A stretch of DNA of 64,000 nt from Candidatus Pacearchaeota archaeon (GCA_035404185.1 DAONGN010000001.1:377308-441307); one strand, 5' to 3'; counted from the stretch's first letter, positions 26,814 to 36,119 are shown. Program-made: numbers and translations. The notes: a model not told the origin generated them from the sequence alone.

Positions 26814-26824
26814 TACCTATGGTA
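26814..26824 (+). promoter_or_regulatory. Candidate CsoR operator
   Basis: Palindrome TACCTATGGTA just downstream of the -10 and over the expected start of transcription. It resembles the TACC...GGTA core of CsoR-type operators. A repressor bound here would block the promoter, and the first gene encodes a CsoR-family protein. Confidence 0.5.
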
Positions 26825-26847
26825 GTGGTAAAATAATAATTTAAAAA

Positions 26848-27120
26848 ATGAAAGCACAAAAAGAAAAAACATTGATTAGTTTAAAGAAGGTTCAAAGCTT
26901 AACTGCTAAAATAATCGATATGATGGAAAAAGAGAATTATTGCATTGATGTAATGCAGCAGAATTTGGCTGCAATTGGTTTATTAAAATCAGCTCATCAA
27001 ATGATGATGGAAGATCATTTGCATAATTGCTTTAAATCAGCTATGAAAACTAATAATGAAAAGAAGAAAGACGAAATGATAGAAGAAATATTAAAAGTAA
27101 TAAAAATATATAACAAATAA
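26848..27120 (+). CDS. CsoR-family metal-sensing repressor
   Basis: A 90-aa all-helical repressor of the CsoR/RcnR family. Ligand positions are Cys32, His57 and Cys61; their spacing (25 and 4) equals the copper-sensing Cys-His-Cys triad of M. tuberculosis CsoR, and Tyr31 precedes Cys32 as there. The RcnR (nickel/cobalt) and CstR (persulfide, no His) patterns fit less well. It heads an operon with cysteine desulfurase and the IscU scaffold, and probably controls it through the palindrome at 26814. Link of copper or thiol sensing with Fe-S assembly is inference. Confidence 0.9.
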   Translation: MKAQKEKTLISLKKVQSLTAKIIDMMEKENYCIDVMQQNLAAIGLLKSAHQMMMEDHLHNCFKSAMKTNNEKKKDEMIEEILKVIKIYNK

Positions 27121-27121
27121 C

Positions 27122-28330
27122 ATGAAGAGAATATATCTTGATTACGCAGCTACGACGCCAGTCGATAATGAGGTTTTGAAGGAAATGCTTCCATATTTTT
27201 CTAAAAAATTTGGTAATGCTGCATCTTTGCATTCTTTCGGTATTGAGGCGGGAATGGGAATAGAAAAAGCAAGGAACATATTAGCTAAATATTTCAATGC
27301 CGAACCGATAGAAATAGTATTCACAAGTGGAGCAACTGAATCTAATAATTTATCTTTAAAAGGAGTTGTTAAGCAGCATCAATTAAAGAATAAAGAAAAG
27401 GTTCATATTATAACCACTGCCTTCGAGCATCATTGTGTTTTAGATGCCTCAAAGAGTTTAGAAAGAGATGGACTAGCCGAAGTAACTTTTATTCTACCCG
27501 ATAAAGATGGAATTATTGATGTAAAAGACATTGAAAAAGCAATTAAGCCTAATACTCTATTAATTTCTGTGATGTATGTAAATAATGAGATAGGAACAGT
27601 CCAACCAATAAAGGAAATTGGAAAGATGATAAAAGAATTGAACAAGACAAGGGAAAAAAAGATAATTTTCCACACAGATGCTACTCAAGCTATTAATTAT
27701 TTTGATTGTGATGTTAATGAGTTAAATGTTGATTTATTATCAATGTCAGCTCACAAGATATACGGTCCTAAAGGAGTCGGAGCCTTATATATCAGAAAAG
27801 GAACTCCTATTATCAGAGTTCAAGATGGTGGAGATCAAGAAAATAGACGCAGAGCGGGGACTCACAATGTTCCGGGAATAGTTGGACTCGGAAAAGCCAT
27901 CGAGGTTTTAATGAAAAACAAAAAGAAAGATATAGTAAGAATTCAAAAATTAAGAGATGTCTTAATTAAAAAAGTTTTAAAAGATGTTCCTGCTTCAAGA
28001 TTGAATGGTTCTTTGATTAATCGTTCTCCTAATAATGCAAACTTTAGTTTTAAAGATACTGAAGGAGAAAGCTTGTTAATGATGCTAGATAATATGGGAA
28101 TAGCCTGTTCAACTGGATCAGCTTGTTCTTCTCAGTCATTAGAGCCATCGCACGTTATTCTTTCGTTAGGGCTTAAGCATGAAGATGCCCACAGTTCTTT
28201 AAGAATGACATTGGGAAAATATACAACGAAAGAAGAAATAACTTTCGCAGTTAAAGTCTTAAAAGAAACAATTAAAAAATTAAGAGGTGTTTCGGGAGAT
28301 GTTTTATCCGATTATTATTCAAAAAAATAA
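27122..28330 (+). CDS. Cysteine desulfurase (NifS/IscS)
   Basis: A 402-aa PLP enzyme that takes sulfur from cysteine for Fe-S clusters and thiolated tRNA. Seen: YLDYAATTPVD, TSGATESNN, THFHTDATQA-type Asp region, the PLP lysine in SAHKIYGPKG and the active Cys in STGSACSSQ near residue 337. It starts 1 nt after csoR stop and precedes iscU by 5 nt. It could also supply MnmA (61553) with persulfide sulfur. Confidence 0.96.
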   Translation: MKRIYLDYAATTPVDNEVLKEMLPYFSKKFGNAASLHSFGIEAGMGIEKARNILAKYFNAEPIEIVFTSGATESNNLSLKGVVKQHQLKNKEKVHIITTAFEHHCVLDASKSLERDGLAEVTFILPDKDGIIDVKDIEKAIKPNTLLISVMYVNNEIGTVQPIKEIGKMIKELNKTREKKIIFHTDATQAINYFDCDVNELNVDLLSMSAHKIYGPKGVGALYIRKGTPIIRVQDGGDQENRRRAGTHNVPGIVGLGKAIEVLMKNKKKDIVRIQKLRDVLIKKVLKDVPASRLNGSLINRSPNNANFSFKDTEGESLLMMLDNMGIACSTGSACSSQSLEPSHVILSLGLKHEDAHSSLRMTLGKYTTKEEITFAVKVLKETIKKLRGVSGDVLSDYYSKK

Positions 28331-28335
28331 AACAT

Positions 28336-28719
28336 ATGCAATATTCAAAAAAATTAATGGAACATTTCATGAATCCACGCAACCGCGGGAAAATTAAAAA
28401 TCCTTCAGGAACAGGAATGGTTGGAAATCCTGTATGCGGAGATTTAATGAAAATATACATCAAAGTAAAAGATAAAAAGGGAAAAGAAGTATTAGATGAT
28501 ATAAAATTCGAAACTTTGGGTTGCGCCAGTGCAATTGCAACTTCTTCAATGGTGACTGAATTAGCTAAAGGAAAAACAATAGAAGAAGCCAAGAAGATAT
28601 CTAAAAAAGACGTTGCAGATGCTTTAGAGGGATTGCCTCCAATTAAAATGCATTGTTCTAATTTGGCTGAAGAAGCATTAAAAGGTGCAATCAAAGATTA
28701 CGAATCAAAAAAGAAATAA
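28336..28719 (+). CDS. iscU: Fe-S scaffold protein IscU/NifU
   Basis: A 127-aa Fe-S assembly scaffold. The three cluster cysteines (Cys34 in GNPVCGD, Cys63 in TLGCASAIATSS, Cys107 in MHCSNLAEEAL) and the conserved Asp36 are all present. Works with the desulfurase upstream. No HscA/HscB or ferredoxin follows; the operon ends in a terminator. Confidence 0.96.
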   Translation: MQYSKKLMEHFMNPRNRGKIKNPSGTGMVGNPVCGDLMKIYIKVKDKKGKEVLDDIKFETLGCASAIATSSMVTELAKGKTIEEAKKISKKDVADALEGLPPIKMHCSNLAEEALKGAIKDYESKKK

Positions 28720-28724
28720 AACAA

Positions 28725-28757
28725 AAACACTGACTCATCATCAGTGTTTGTTTTTTT
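28725..28757 (+). terminator. Bidirectional terminator iscU / tRNA-Pro
   Basis: Nine-bp stem AAACACTGA (28725-28733) / TCAGTGTTT (28741-28749), 7-nt loop, T-run on the plus strand; the minus strand also reads into T-rich sequence, so it can end the converging L28-tRNA-Pro transcript. Confidence 0.85.
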
Positions 28758-28760
28758 GTG

Positions 28761-28831
28761 TCGGGCTGCTGGGAGTTGAACCCAGGTCTTACGCACCCCA
28801 TGCGCAAATACTACCACTATACTACAGCCCG
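28761..28831 (-). tRNA. tRNA-Pro (GGG)
   Basis: A 71-nt cloverleaf on the minus strand. Acceptor stem CGGGCTG/CAGCCCG with C1-G72 as in bacterial tRNA-Pro, discriminator A73, T-arm CTGGG-TTCAACT-CCCAG, and anticodon loop ATGGGGT giving anticodon GGG. The D-arm is short. CCA is not encoded. It lies 15 nt downstream of the L28 gene and is probably co-transcribed with it. Confidence 0.93.
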
Positions 28832-28846
28832 AAAAGGGCTAAATTA

Positions 28847-29065
28847 TTATTTCTTTCCAAGAGATTTGATGCATTTAGTGCAAGCCAAAATTCTCTTCCC
28901 GGCAAATCCTTTGAAGTTTTTGTTGGTTGTATTAGCGGGAACTATTACCCATTGTAGATTAGGGCGTATTCTTCTTTTAGTAGAAGGATTGTATCTCGAA
29001 ATAAGCTTGTAATAGCTTCCTCCCATTGAAGATGATTTTCCGCAAATTGTACATTCTTTTTCCAT
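28847..29065 (-). CDS. rpmB: 50S ribosomal protein bL28
   Basis: A 72-aa ribosomal protein. The start MEKECTICGKSSSMGGSYYKLIS and RRIRPNLQWVIV are L28 signatures; CxxC in the N-terminus and ACTKCIKSL at the C-terminus suggest a zinc-binding (C+) form. Transcribed on the minus strand with tRNA-Pro after it. Confidence 0.92.
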   Translation of the reverse strand: MEKECTICGKSSSMGGSYYKLISRYNPSTKRRIRPNLQWVIVPANTTNKNFKGFAGKRILACTKCIKSLGKK

Positions 29066-29132
29066 ATGTAATGTATATTACCAAAAAATTAAATAATTGC
29101 AACCCCCTTGTGTTTTGTGTTAATATTATTAC

Positions 29133-29738
29133 ATGGATACATTAACAATATTTACATTATTAATTCTTTTGTTTTCAATTATTATTCATGAGATAGCTCA
29201 TGGAAGTGTTGCCTATGCCTTGGGTGATCCAACTGCTAAAGAAGCAGGAAGATTGGATTTAAATCCTTTAAAACACCTAGACCCGATTGGATCTATTCTT
29301 CTTCCTTTCTTCATGTCTATCTTGGGTGGACCAATAATTGGCTGGGCTAAACCAGTTCCTATTAATCCAATGTACTTTAGTGACAGAAGATGGGGAGAGT
29401 TAAAGGTTGCCTTGGCTGGTCCAGTGGCTAATTTTACAGTTGCTTTAATCTTTGGATTAATTGTTAAGTTTGTTCATTTACCGGACAGTTTTTTAACAAT
29501 CGCGACAGTTATTATCTTTTATAATATTGCTTTAGGAATATTTAATTTAATTCCTATTTTTCCTTTAGATGGTTCTCATGTTTTATTTGCCTTATTACCT
29601 GAAAGATTCGAAGAATTAAAAGTATTATTAACTCAATACGGATTCATCCTCCTTCTTTTCTTAATTTTTATAATTCCCAATGGTCTTAGTTGGGTTTTTA
29701 CTCTATCAGATAGAATTCTTTCTTTATTTTTAGCTTAA
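29133..29738 (+). CDS. M50-family site-2-type membrane metalloprotease
   Basis: A 201-aa multi-helix membrane protease of family M50. Zinc ligands: HEIAHG in the first helix, and the DGS of FPLDGSHVLF. The NxxPxxPLDG motif and the GWAKPVPINP loop are typical of the short S2P/SpoIVFB-like group without PDZ domain. It probably cleaves membrane-anchored regulators; the substrate is unknown. Confidence 0.93.
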   Translation: MDTLTIFTLLILLFSIIIHEIAHGSVAYALGDPTAKEAGRLDLNPLKHLDPIGSILLPFFMSILGGPIIGWAKPVPINPMYFSDRRWGELKVALAGPVANFTVALIFGLIVKFVHLPDSFLTIATVIIFYNIALGIFNLIPIFPLDGSHVLFALLPERFEELKVLLTQYGFILLLFLIFIIPNGLSWVFTLSDRILSLFLA

Positions 29739-29748
29739 ACTTAAAAAG

Positions 29749-29777
29749 TTGACTAAAATATTTCTTTATTGTATTTT
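29749..29777 (+). promoter_or_regulatory. Promoter of thymidylate-synthase-like gene
   Basis: -35 TTGACT (29749-29754), 17-nt spacer, -10 TATTTT (29772-29777). The leader to the ATG is about 26 nt. Confidence 0.6.
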
Positions 29778-29809
29778 GTAACTAGTTCATCTTATTTGAT
29801 GGACCTGAG

Positions 29810-30601
29810 ATGGTCACTTTGGCAGACGTAACTTTGACCCCATGCTTTTTGATAGAGAGAGAAGATTTTCATGAGGCCTGGTTTGAAGCGGTTTTTGCCG
29901 TTATGAATCAGGGCATTCCTCTCCATTTTGGTTCTGCAAAAGAACCAAAGAAAGCACGCGACTCCGTACAGACTATCGTCATGACCGGAAAAGCGATTGA
30001 ACAGATTCAGAATTGTGAAATCCATCCTTTTTATAGGATGAGAGAATTAGCAATTCAGGGATACAAAAAGGAGTATGACCGAAAGTGGTTCAATGAAGAG
30101 TACAACAAGTTGCCACCTGGAGACAGAAGGCGCTTCACGTATGTCTATATCGAACGTTTAATCAAACACAGAACTCCCGGAGGATTCGTTGATCAAATCT
30201 CGAAATTGAGAGAGCTTCTCAAAGAACAGATTAAGAGCGGCATTTCTTCAAATCGCCATCAGGCGATTACCTGGGAGCCCGATATCGACATGAACTCCGA
30301 TGCTCCGCCTTGCCTGCAAAGGATATGGATAAGATACTATCCGGGAGGATACGTTGATATCCATTTTGAGTGGAGATCAAGAGATCTTTTCAATGCCTGG
30401 CAGGGAAACCTCATTGGTCTGGTTGCTATGCTTCTTTTGGAAGTTATTATTCCAAACAATTGTAAAATAGCAAGAGTTGTCGACAAATCAGACTCTCTTC
30501 ATATCTATGAAGGTGTTCTGGGAGAGGCGAGCAAGGTTCTCGCAATGGAGAGAGAAAGAGTTCCAGGTTTTGTAAGAAAACTGGACCACGTATATGTATG
30601 A
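29810..30601 (+). CDS. Divergent thymidylate synthase (ThyA superfamily)
   Basis: A 263-aa protein whose C-terminal half follows the thymidylate-synthase plan. Seen: SSNRHQAITWEPDIDM (R149), the nucleophile Cys168 in DAPPCLQ, R189-S190-x-D192, Asn200 spaced exactly as the dUMP-selecting Asn of E. coli ThyA, and SLHIYE with His231 and Tyr233. Asn favours dUMP over dCMP. The N-terminal folate-side segment is only weakly alike. Codons are less A/T-rich than the neighbours. Own promoter and a stop-in-loop terminator. It could instead be a hydroxymethylase of the same fold. Confidence 0.75.
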   Translation: MVTLADVTLTPCFLIEREDFHEAWFEAVFAVMNQGIPLHFGSAKEPKKARDSVQTIVMTGKAIEQIQNCEIHPFYRMRELAIQGYKKEYDRKWFNEEYNKLPPGDRRRFTYVYIERLIKHRTPGGFVDQISKLRELLKEQIKSGISSNRHQAITWEPDIDMNSDAPPCLQRIWIRYYPGGYVDIHFEWRSRDLFNAWQGNLIGLVAMLLLEVIIPNNCKIARVVDKSDSLHIYEGVLGEASKVLAMERERVPGFVRKLDHVYV

Positions 30602-30628
30602 ATATACCTTCTTCTCTTCTTTTTTTAT
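30590..30628 (+). terminator. Stop-in-loop terminator of the ThyA-like gene
   Basis: Stem GTATAT (30590-30595) / ATATAC (30602-30607), loop GTATGA containing the stop TGA (30599-30601), then a pyrimidine-rich T tract. Weaker than most here. Confidence 0.5.
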
Positions 30629-30670
30629 TTCTAAATGATATAATGAGGATATAAAAATAAATCTAAAAAT

Positions 30671-31402
30671 ATGAAATTAGAAAATAAAGTAGCAGTAGTG
30701 ACAGGAGCTTCTTCAGGAATAGGAAAAGCCATTGCCGAAAAATTTGTTTTAGAAGGTGCTTCAGTTGTTTTTTCAGATGTTAACGAATGTGATGTTAGCC
30801 GTTTTAGTGATAAAGCGATTTTTATTAAATGTGATGTTTCTAAATCAGCTGAAGTAGACAGCCTTATTAGTGGTTGTGTTGATAAATTTGGAAAAGTAGA
30901 CATAATGGTCAACAATGCTGGAATTGGAAGCTTGGGAGACGTTTTAGCTACCTCTGATGATGTTTGGCACAAGACAATAGAGATTAATTTATCAGGAGTA
31001 TTTTATGGAATTCGTGCAGCTGGAAAAACAATGAAAGAAAAGGGAATTAAGGGTTCAATTATCAATATGGCTTCTATCTTGGGAACAGTCGGTTTTAATG
31101 GGGCCGTATCTTATTGTGCTTCCAAAGGGGGAGTCAATCAATTAACTAAAACAAGCGCTATTGAATTAGCTAAATTAGGAATCAGGGTTAATTCTATTGC
31201 TCCTGGATTTATAAAAACAAATATGACCAAGGGAGTTCAGGAAGATGAAAAGACAAAAATGTTTATTGAAGGAATGACTCCTTTAGGGTATCTAGGTGAA
31301 CCTGATGATATTGCTAATGCAGCCCTATATTTAGCCTCTGAGGATTCAAAATATGTGACTGGAAATATTCTATATGTTGATGGCGGATGGACGGCACAAT
31401 AA
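30671..31402 (+). CDS. Short-chain dehydrogenase/reductase (FabG-like)
   Basis: A 243-aa classical SDR. Seen: cofactor motif TGASSGIG, NNAG, the catalytic Ser in INMASILG, YCASK (Tyr-x3-Lys) and a C-terminus ending ILYVDGGWTAQ. Looks most like FabG or sugar dehydrogenases; with no fatty-acid genes nearby the substrate cannot be named. It ends just before the str operon promoter. Confidence 0.92.
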   Translation: MKLENKVAVVTGASSGIGKAIAEKFVLEGASVVFSDVNECDVSRFSDKAIFIKCDVSKSAEVDSLISGCVDKFGKVDIMVNNAGIGSLGDVLATSDDVWHKTIEINLSGVFYGIRAAGKTMKEKGIKGSIINMASILGTVGFNGAVSYCASKGGVNQLTKTSAIELAKLGIRVNSIAPGFIKTNMTKGVQEDEKTKMFIEGMTPLGYLGEPDDIANAALYLASEDSKYVTGNILYVDGGWTAQ

Positions 31403-31427
31403 AAAATTCTTCAAGCCAATTAAATAT

Positions 31428-31456
31428 TTGACATTTAGCTTTTTATCTGATAATTT
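31428..31456 (+). promoter_or_regulatory. str operon (rpsL) promoter
   Basis: -35 TTGACA (31428-31433), 17-nt spacer, -10 TAATTT (31451-31456). Start predicted near 31462. Confidence 0.8.
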
Positions 31457-31461
31457 AATCA

Positions 31462-31479
31462 CAAGCGAATTTTCGCTTG
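31462..31479 (+). promoter_or_regulatory. 5'-terminal hairpin of the str mRNA
   Basis: Eight-bp stem CAAGCGAA / TTCGCTTG with a 2-nt loop at the predicted 5' end of the rpsL transcript. It is not followed by T-run, so it is a leader hairpin; such ends protect mRNA from decay, which would be inferred here. Confidence 0.6.
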
Positions 31480-31501
31480 CGATTTATTATTGATACAAAA
31501 T

Positions 31502-31918
31502 ATGCCAACAATTAGACAACTAATTAAGAAGAATAGAAAGCCATTAAAGACGAAGACTAATACTCCGGGTCTTGCGTTTGGATTTAATCCTTTAAAAAAC
31601 AGACCAAAGGAATATGACGCACCTTTTAAAAAGGGAGTATGTTTGAAAGTTTTTACAACTACACCGAAAAAACCTAACTCAGCTTTGAGAAAAGTTTGCA
31701 GAGTTAAATTAAGTAATGGAAACGAAGTTACAGCCTATATTCCTGGAGAAGGACACAATTTACAGGAGCACTCAATCGTTATGATCAGAGGAGGCAGAGT
31801 AAAAGATTTGCCAGGTGTGAGATATCACATTGTAAGAGGCAGATTTGACTGTTCAGGAGTTGAAGGTAGAAAACAACAGAGAAGCGCATATGGAGTTAAA
31901 AGACCAGTAAAAAAATAG
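31502..31918 (+). CDS. rpsL: 30S ribosomal protein uS12
   Basis: Decoding-centre ribosomal protein, 138 aa, about 14 longer than in E. coli because of an insertion after residue ~18 ([18 protein letters not shown]). The streptomycin-related [12 protein letters not shown] and [16 protein letters not shown] loops are present with wild-type lysines. Start at ATG 31502; an earlier in-frame TTG is not used by the family. First gene of the str operon. Confidence 0.97.
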   Translation: MPTIRQLIKKNRKPLKTKTNTPGLAFGFNPLKNRPKEYDAPFKKGVCLKVFTTTPKKPNSALRKVCRVKLSNGNEVTAYIPGEGHNLQEHSIVMIRGGRVKDLPGVRYHIVRGRFDCSGVEGRKQQRSAYGVKRPVKK

Positions 31919-31921
31919 TAT

Positions 31922-32392
31922 ATGGCAACAGGACTTAAATTTAAAAAGAAAGTTATAATGCCCGATTCAGTATACAACGATATTATGGTTGCTAAATTTA
32001 TCAACCAAGTAATGACTAACGGGAAAAAAACAGTAGCCGAGAAAATAGTTTACGGCGCTTTTGATTTAATCAAAAATCAAACAAAAAAGAACCCTTTAGA
32101 TGTTTTTAGATTAGCTATTCAGAATGTATCTCCAGTTCTTGAGGTAAAACCAAAAAGAGTCGGAGGAGCAACTTACCAAGTTCCAATGGAAGTTAAGGGA
32201 AATAGAAAATTGAGTTTAGCTATGAAATGGATGATTAATTCAGCTAAAGACAAGAAAGGTAAAGCAATGAAATTCAAGTTAGCTGATGAATTAATTGAAG
32301 CTTCAGAAAACAAAGGAAATGCAGTTAGAAAGAAAGAGAACGCTCACAAAATGGCAGAAGCCAATAGAGCATTTGCCCACTTTGCATGGTAA
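31922..32392 (+). CDS. rpsG: 30S ribosomal protein uS7
   Basis: Primary 16S 3'-domain binder, 156 aa, with [34 protein letters not shown] and NRAFAHFAW. Starts 3 nt after rpsL; spacing to fusA holds a strong hairpin at 32403. Confidence 0.97.
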   Translation: MATGLKFKKKVIMPDSVYNDIMVAKFINQVMTNGKKTVAEKIVYGAFDLIKNQTKKNPLDVFRLAIQNVSPVLEVKPKRVGGATYQVPMEVKGNRKLSLAMKWMINSAKDKKGKAMKFKLADELIEASENKGNAVRKKENAHKMAEANRAFAHFAW

Positions 32393-32402
32393 TTTAATAT
32401 AT

Positions 32403-32430
32403 AAACCTATTTCCAAGCCAAATAGGTTTT
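32403..32430 (+). promoter_or_regulatory. Intergenic hairpin rpsG-fusA
   Basis: Perfect 10-bp stem AAACCTATTT (32403-32412) / AAATAGGTTT (32420-32429), 7-nt loop. The T tract after it is short and interrupted, so it may only partly terminate and set rpsG/fusA stoichiometry, or be a processing site. Confidence 0.55.
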
Positions 32431-32454
32431 GTGTTCTAAAATAAAAAAAATATT

Positions 32455-34566
32455 ATGAGCCGCCAATATCCAATCGAAAAATATAGAAATATCGGAATTA
32501 TTGCTCACATTGATGCAGGTAAAACTACAACTAGTGAGAGAGTTTTGTTTTATACCGGAATATCACATAAGATTGGTGAGGTTCACGAAGGTGCAGCCAT
32601 AATGGATTGGATGGAACAAGAAAGAGAAAGAGGTATTACTATTACTTCTGCTGCTACAACTTGTTTTTGGTCTCCTGGTGATTATTTAAAGAAAGACAAA
32701 ACAAACGAACACAGAATCAACCTTATCGACACTCCTGGACACATTGACTTCACTGCTGAAGTACAAAGAAGTTTAAGAGTCTTGGATGGCGCTGTGGTTG
32801 TTTTTGACGGTGTTGCTGGAGTAGAAGCTCAATCAGAAACTGTTTGGAGACAGGCTGACAGGTACCACGTTCCCAGAGTTTGTTTTATTAATAAATTAGA
32901 CAGAATGGGTGCATCTTTTGAAAAAAGTTTGCAATCTATTTGGGACAAATTAACTATTAACGCGGTTGCGGTTCAATACCCAATCGGACAAGAAGAAGAT
33001 TTTTCAGCCATTATTGATTTGATGGAAATGAAAGCTGTTAAATTTGAAGGAGAAATGGGAAAGGATGTTATCAAGTTCGATATTCCTGAGTCTTCTTTAG
33101 AAGAAGCTAAGAAATGGAGACACAAAATGGTTGAGAAGATTGTTGCCGAAGATGAGGCTCTAATGGAAAGATATTTAAACGGAGAAGAGATTTCAGTAGA
33201 AGATTTAAGAGGTGCTTTGAGAAAAGCAACTATTAGCTATAAATTAATTCCCGTTTTAATTGGAACATCTTTAAGAAACAAAGGAGTTCAATTAGTTTTG
33301 GATGCAGTAGTATATTACTTACCAAGTCCGTTGGATGTTCCTGCTATTAAAGGAGTTGACCCTAATGATGAAGAAATTAAATTAGAAAGACATCCTAAGG
33401 ATGACGAGCCTTTCTCAGCCCTAGCTTTTAAAATTGCAACCGATCCTTTTGTTGGAACATTGACTTATGCCAGAGCTTATTCAGGACATTTCAATAAAGG
33501 AGGATATTTACTTAATACTGTTTCTGGAGAAAGAGAAAGAATCGGTAGAATTCTTCGTATGCATTCTAATGAAAGAGAAGAAGTAGAAGAAGTATATGCT
33601 GGAGATATCGTTGCTTTCGTTGGATTGAAAAATACAACTACTGGACACACTCTTTGTGATGAGTCAGGTCCAATCGTTCTAGAAAAGATTGTTTTCCCCG
33701 AACCAGTTATTTCAATTCAAGTAGAACCAAAAGCTAAAGCAGACCAAGAAAAAATGGGTGCTTCTCTGAAGAAACTACAAGAAGAAGATCCAACTTTTAG
33801 AATGGAAACTAATCAGGAATCTGGTGAAATGGTTTTATCAGGTATGGGAGAATTACATCTAGAAATTATTGTGGATAGATTAAAGAGAGAATTCGGAGTT
33901 GAAACTAATGTTGGTAGACCTCAAGTATCTTACCGAGAAACGATTGAGAGAAATGCTGATGCTGAATGTAAATACGTTAAGCAGACTGGAGGTAGAGGTC
34001 AATACGGTCACGTAAAGATTAAGCTTGAAGCGCTAGAAAGAGGAAAAGGATTTGAATTTGTTAATGAAATTAAAGGAGGTTCTATTCCAAGAGAATACAT
34101 TCCTGCGATTGAAAAAGGAATTAAAGAAGCGATGGCAAAAGGTGTTGTTGCTGGATATCCTTTAGTCGACATGAAAGTTATTCTATGGGATGGTTCATTC
34201 CATGAAGTCGATTCTTCAGAAATGGCCTTTAAGATTGCTGGTTCAATGGCTTTGCAAGATGGAGCTAAAAAAGCAGGCGCTCATTTATTAGAACCAATTA
34301 TGAAATTAGAAGTAGTTGTTCCACCAGATTTCTTGGGAGATGTTATCGGAGATGTATCAGCGAGAAGAGGTCAGATTGAAGAAACAGAAGATAGGCCAGG
34401 AGTCAAGGTTATCTACGCTAAAGTGCCTTTATCAGAAATGTTTAGTTATACAACTTCATTAAGATCATTAACTCAAGGAAGAGGAACATCATCAATGGAG
34501 TTTGATCATTACGAAAAGGTTCCGGGAAATATTGCCCAAGAAATAGTAGAGGGTAAAAGAAAATAA
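32455..34566 (+). CDS. fusA: Elongation factor G
   Basis: Translocase GTPase, 703 aa. Seen: [35 protein letters not shown], and domains III-V. A short insertion [14 protein letters not shown] region precedes DTPGH, as in many bacterial EF-Gs. Followed by a 69-aa gene after 1 nt. Confidence 0.97.
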   Translation: MSRQYPIEKYRNIGIIAHIDAGKTTTSERVLFYTGISHKIGEVHEGAAIMDWMEQERERGITITSAATTCFWSPGDYLKKDKTNEHRINLIDTPGHIDFTAEVQRSLRVLDGAVVVFDGVAGVEAQSETVWRQADRYHVPRVCFINKLDRMGASFEKSLQSIWDKLTINAVAVQYPIGQEEDFSAIIDLMEMKAVKFEGEMGKDVIKFDIPESSLEEAKKWRHKMVEKIVAEDEALMERYLNGEEISVEDLRGALRKATISYKLIPVLIGTSLRNKGVQLVLDAVVYYLPSPLDVPAIKGVDPNDEEIKLERHPKDDEPFSALAFKIATDPFVGTLTYARAYSGHFNKGGYLLNTVSGERERIGRILRMHSNEREEVEEVYAGDIVAFVGLKNTTTGHTLCDESGPIVLEKIVFPEPVISIQVEPKAKADQEKMGASLKKLQEEDPTFRMETNQESGEMVLSGMGELHLEIIVDRLKREFGVETNVGRPQVSYRETIERNADAECKYVKQTGGRGQYGHVKIKLEALERGKGFEFVNEIKGGSIPREYIPAIEKGIKEAMAKGVVAGYPLVDMKVILWDGSFHEVDSSEMAFKIAGSMALQDGAKKAGAHLLEPIMKLEVVVPPDFLGDVIGDVSARRGQIEETEDRPGVKVIYAKVPLSEMFSYTTSLRSLTQGRGTSSMEFDHYEKVPGNIAQEIVEGKRK

Positions 34567-34567
34567 T

Positions 34568-34777
34568 ATGGAACTAAAAGAGATTCAAAAGATAATAGAG
34601 GAAGAAGGCGGCAAGATAGTTCTTGCTCAAGAAAATGGGCCAACCTTGATAATCATGAAATTAGAAGATTATAGAAACAAGAAAGAGACAAAGGCCGAAG
34701 TCAAGACGGAGCAAATTTCTAAAGTTCCACGAGAACTTGAAACAGAAACATTGAAGATTGACGACCTTCCTTTCTAG
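34568..34777 (+). CDS. Small protein between fusA and tuf, unknown
   Basis: A 69-aa protein with GGKIVLAQENGPTLIIMKLEDYRNK, a strand-helix pattern like Phd/YefM antitoxins (a small repressor fold), then a charged tail ending TLKIDDLPF. No toxin partner is next to it. It is placed between EF-G and EF-Tu in the core translation region, 1 nt after fusA, which suggests co-translation rather than a toxin-antitoxin role. Function unknown. Confidence 0.7.
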   Translation: MELKEIQKIIEEEGGKIVLAQENGPTLIIMKLEDYRNKKETKAEVKTEQISKVPRELETETLKIDDLPF

Positions 34778-34784
34778 TAGGTTA

Positions 34785-34812
34785 TTGACTTTTTTCGAAA
34801 TTTGGTTAAAAT
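34785..34812 (+). promoter_or_regulatory. tuf promoter
   Basis: -35 TTGACT (34785-34790), 16-nt spacer, -10 TAAAAT (34807-34812). The ~95-nt leader contains a long T/A-rich imperfect hairpin before the ATG. Confidence 0.7.
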
Positions 34813-34912
34813 AGATTTGTTAATTATAAACATTAATCCGTTCTTTTTTATTGTCAGTCGTAATAGTAGAAAAGAAGGGACATAAATAATAAAAAAAATA
34901 AATAATAAAAAT

Positions 34913-36109
34913 ATGGCAACAGAAGTTTTTACAAGAACAAAACCACACTTGAACGTGGGAACCATTGGTCACGTTGACCACGGTAAAACTACCTTAAGTG
35001 CGGCAATATTACATTGCTTAGCAATGAAGAATGGAAAGACGGCAGAAAAGTCAGTTGATCAGATTGACTCAGCTCCTGAAGAAAAAGCAAGAGGTGTTAC
35101 TATTAACATCGCTCACTTAGAGTACGAAACAGACAAAAGGCACTATGCTCACATTGACTGTCCAGGACACGCTGACTACATTAAGAATATGATTACCGGT
35201 GCTGCTCAAATGGATGGAGCCGTATTAGTAGTTGCTGCTACTGATGGTCCTATGCCTCAAACAAGAGAGCACATTCTTTTAGCTCACCAAGTAGGTTTAC
35301 CTTCATTGGTTGTATTTTTGAACAAATGCGACATGGTTGAAGATGCTGAAATGATTGATTTAGTTGAAGACGAAGTAAGACAACTATTAAAAAAGTATAA
35401 TTTCCCAGGAGATGAGATTCCCGTAATCCGCGGTTCAGCTCTAAAAGCTTTAGAAGCTACATCTGTTGATGATCCTTGGGTTCAAAAAGTTTTAGAACTA
35501 GTAGATAAATTAGATACATATATCCCTGAACCAGTTAGAGACGTAGCTAAGCCTTTCTTAATGGCTATTGAAGATGTTTTTTCAATTGAAGGAAGAGGTA
35601 CGGTTGCGACTGGTAGAATTGAAAGAGGTATTGTTAACTCTAACGAAGAAATTGAAGTTGTCGGTATTAGACCAACTCAAAAAACAACTGCAGTTTCTGT
35701 TGAAATGTTTAATAAATCATTATCAACTGGACAAGCTGGAGATAACGTCGGTATTTTATTAAGAGGTTTGAAGAAAGAAGATATTGAAAGAGGACAAGTT
35801 TTGGCTAAGCCAGGAACTATTACTCCTCATACAGAATTTACTGCTCAGATATATGTTTTAACAAAAGAAGAAGGCGGAAGACACACTCCATTTTTCTCAG
35901 GATACAAACCCCAATTCTTTATCCGTACAGCTGATATTACTGGAGATGTAATTTTAGCCGCTGGAACAGAAATGGTTATGCCTGGAGATACAGTTGAAGT
36001 AACTGTTAAGTTGATTGTTCCTGTAGCTTTGGAAGAAAAGCAAGGTTTTGCTATCAGAGAAGGAGGAAAGACAGTTGGAGCAGGTACTATAACTAAGATT
36101 ATAAAGTAG
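34913..36109 (+). CDS. tuf: Elongation factor Tu
   Basis: Aminoacyl-tRNA carrier GTPase, 398 aa. Seen: [37 protein letters not shown], and [23 protein letters not shown] in domains II/III. Only this copy lies in the window. Own promoter at 34785; rpsJ follows by 10 nt. Confidence 0.97.
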   Translation: MATEVFTRTKPHLNVGTIGHVDHGKTTLSAAILHCLAMKNGKTAEKSVDQIDSAPEEKARGVTINIAHLEYETDKRHYAHIDCPGHADYIKNMITGAAQMDGAVLVVAATDGPMPQTREHILLAHQVGLPSLVVFLNKCDMVEDAEMIDLVEDEVRQLLKKYNFPGDEIPVIRGSALKALEATSVDDPWVQKVLELVDKLDTYIPEPVRDVAKPFLMAIEDVFSIEGRGTVATGRIERGIVNSNEEIEVVGIRPTQKTTAVSVEMFNKSLSTGQAGDNVGILLRGLKKEDIERGQVLAKPGTITPHTEFTAQIYVLTKEEGGRHTPFFSGYKPQFFIRTADITGDVILAAGTEMVMPGDTVEVTVKLIVPVALEEKQGFAIREGGKTVGAGTITKIIK

Positions 36110-36119
36110 AATAAATAAG

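Noticed and set aside
26608-26847. SRP RNA, tmRNA or RNase P RNA in the ncRNA region
   Set aside because: There is no GGAAGCAG-type SRP motif, no tRNA-like 3' end and no RNase P core; the length is also wrong for the last two.
28685-29012. Plus-strand frames across tRNA-Pro and L28
   Set aside because: They read through a clear tRNA cloverleaf and L28 on the other strand, so they cannot be genes.
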